Shown here piece after piece: positions 63,016-64,000 of a stretch of 64,000 bases of DNA. Source of the stretch: Pseudorhodoplanes sp050250235 (GTDB lineage Bacteria > Pseudomonadota > Alphaproteobacteria > Rhizobiales > Xanthobacteraceae); NCBI RefSeq assembly GCF_050250235.1, contig NZ_JBFWPA010000006.1, positions 1 through 64,000 on the forward strand. The letters run 5' to 3'. The translations under genes and the position numbers were made by a program. Under the pieces are notes generated by a model. The model ran no database searches. It saw only the letters and a program-made list of their open reading frames with translations, and had not been told where the DNA came from. Position 1 is the stretch's first letter. Every line of letters starts with the position of its first letter.

Positions 63016-63755
63016 CGACGCCGATCCTCGAGACACGAAACCTGTCGATCGCGTTTGGTGGACTGCGCGCGGTCGACGACGTGAGCTTTTCGGTCGAGCG
63101 CAACCGGATCACCACGATCATCGGACCCAACGGCGCCGGCAAGTCAACGCTGTTCAACCTGATATCGGGCGCGTTGCGGCCGCGCTCGGGACATGTGCTG
63201 ATCGAAGGCGTGGACCATACGGCGGAGCCGCCCTACCGGATGCAGGCCGCCGGCCTCGCGCGCTCGTTCCAGATCACCAACCTGTTTTTCGACCTTCCGG
63301 TCGCAGAAAACCTGCGGCTCGCGGCGCAGGTGCTGGAGCCGTGGTCGCTCGCCCTTCGTCCGGTTTCGGCCAGCCGGAAGGCATTGCAGCGGGTGGATGA
63401 ATTGCTGGAGCGCTTTGCACTCGCGGAAAAGGCCGACTACAAGGCCGGCGCTCTGTCACATGGCGAGCAGCGCCGTCTTGAAGTCGCGGTCGCGCTCGCC
63501 TGCAAACCCAAGGTGCTGCTGCTGGACGAGCCGACCCAGGGCATGAGCCACGGCGACACCCAGGATACCGCCGCGCTGATCAAGTCCCTGACCCGCGACG
63601 CGACCGTGCTGCTGATCGAGCACGATATCGGACTGGTGATGAATCTGTCGGACCACGTCATCGTCCTGCATCAGGGCCAGAAGCTCGCGGAGGGGCCGCC
63701 CGCTGAAATCCGCAACAATCCGGCCGTGCAGGCCGCCTATCTCGGGCATGTCTGA
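63012..63755 (+). CDS. livG: ABC transporter ATP-binding protein LivG (third set)
   Basis: 247-residue ATPase with Walker A GPNGAGKST, LivG-type RSFQITNLFFDLPVAENLRL, signature LSHGEQRRLEVA and Walker B VLLLDEPTQGMSHGD. The start at 63012 overlaps the livM stop (ATGA). Partner of the truncated LivF that follows. Confidence 0.93.
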   Translation: MTTPILETRNLSIAFGGLRAVDDVSFSVERNRITTIIGPNGAGKSTLFNLISGALRPRSGHVLIEGVDHTAEPPYRMQAAGLARSFQITNLFFDLPVAENLRLAAQVLEPWSLALRPVSASRKALQRVDELLERFALAEKADYKAGALSHGEQRRLEVAVALACKPKVLLLDEPTQGMSHGDTQDTAALIKSLTRDATVLLIEHDIGLVMNLSDHVIVLHQGQKLAEGPPAEIRNNPAVQAAYLGHV

Positions 63756-63757
63756 CC

Positions 63758-64000
63758 ATGCTCGCGATCCGCAACCTGCATACGCATTACGGGCCCAGCC
63801 ACATTATCCAGGGCATCGACCTATCGGTGCGGGCCGGCGAGGTCCTCGGCATATTCGGACGCAATGGCGTCGGCAAGACCACCCTGCTCAAGACCATCGC
63901 CGGCTGGATCAAGCCGACACAGGGCGAGATCGAGTTTGACGGCGCCCGCATCGACGGCGTCAGCGCCGACCGCATCGCCCATCGCGGCGTCGGATTCGTG
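63758..64000 (+). CDS. livF: ABC transporter ATP-binding protein LivF (third set, partial, 3' end outside window)
   Basis: The first 81 codons of a LivF-type ATPase begin at ATG 63758, two bases after the livG stop. The sequence reads MLAIRNLHTHYGPSHIIQGI and contains Walker A GRNGVGKTT. The gene continues past the right edge. It completes the third Liv importer. Confidence 0.88.
   Translation, partial: MLAIRNLHTHYGPSHIIQGIDLSVRAGEVLGIFGRNGVGKTTLLKTIAGWIKPTQGEIEFDGARIDGVSADRIAHRGVGFV

Noticed and set aside
1..64000. Mobile element, prophage, CRISPR, tRNA or rRNA
   Set aside because: No transposase, integrase, phage gene, regular repeat-spacer array or tRNA-like fold was recognised in reading; a dedicated tRNA search was not possible.

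Overview
The window looks like a catabolic region of a high-G+C alphaproteobacterium, probably Hyphomicrobiales (Bradyrhizobium, Rhodopseudomonas or Xanthobacteraceae-like). The reasons are strong codon bias that leaves long antisense reading frames open, many Liv-type ABC importers, and the paralogue mix: acetone/acetophenone-carboxylase-like hydantoinases, UbiD decarboxylases, CO-dehydrogenase-like molybdenum hydroxylases, and IclR, TetR, AraC and LysR regulators. The taxonomic call is inference. I saw no rRNA, tRNA, CRISPR array, insertion sequence or phage gene. Coding density is very high and no gene-free stretch exceeds 300 bases.

Region A (1-12145): a left-edge solute-binding protein and HyuA/HyuB, then livM-livH-livF-livG and a TcuA-like flavoprotein, all on the minus strand, followed on the plus strand by an IclR regulator and an aldehyde dehydrogenase. 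Three promoters here (before hyuA, the flavoprotein and the aldehyde dehydrogenase) each carry two 13-bp palindromic sites exactly 19 bp apart, so all three units probably form one IclR regulon.

Region B (12357-24543): a TetR gene lies between a minus-strand operon (binding protein, GST, MetE-like zinc protein, ABC ATPase, two permeases) and a plus-strand operon (HyuA, HyuB with an extra acetophenone-carboxylase-like C-terminal domain, CocE/S15 hydrolase).

Region C (24633-35935): an eleven-gene minus-strand operon with a NicX-like ring-cleaving dioxygenase, CoxG, a three-subunit molybdenum hydroxylase, an alpha/beta hydrolase and a complete Liv importer, divergent from a TetR gene. It looks like uptake and degradation of an N-heteroaromatic compound.

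Region D (35990-43690): an orphan Bug-type binding protein, a UbiD decarboxylase, a TRAP importer (dctP-dctQ-dctM), and one reading frame encoding two complete LysR regulators in tandem.

Region E (43696-64000): a six-gene minus-strand operon (UbiD, cyclic amidohydrolase, N-carbamoyl amino acid hydrolase, DUF917/thiohydantoin-desulfurase family protein, urocanase-like protein, UbiD), an AraC regulator, and a plus-strand operon (molybdenum hydroxylase large subunit fused to a CoxG domain, FAD and FeS subunits, acyl-CoA ligase, enoyl-CoA hydratase, Liv importer cut by the right edge). The set urocanase + DUF917 + hydantoinase + N-carbamoyl hydrolase resembles the lower part of bacterial ergothioneine/thiourocanate degradation. 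The urocanase paralogue lacks the catalytic cysteine and carries an in-frame stop codon, so its function and integrity are the main open questions.
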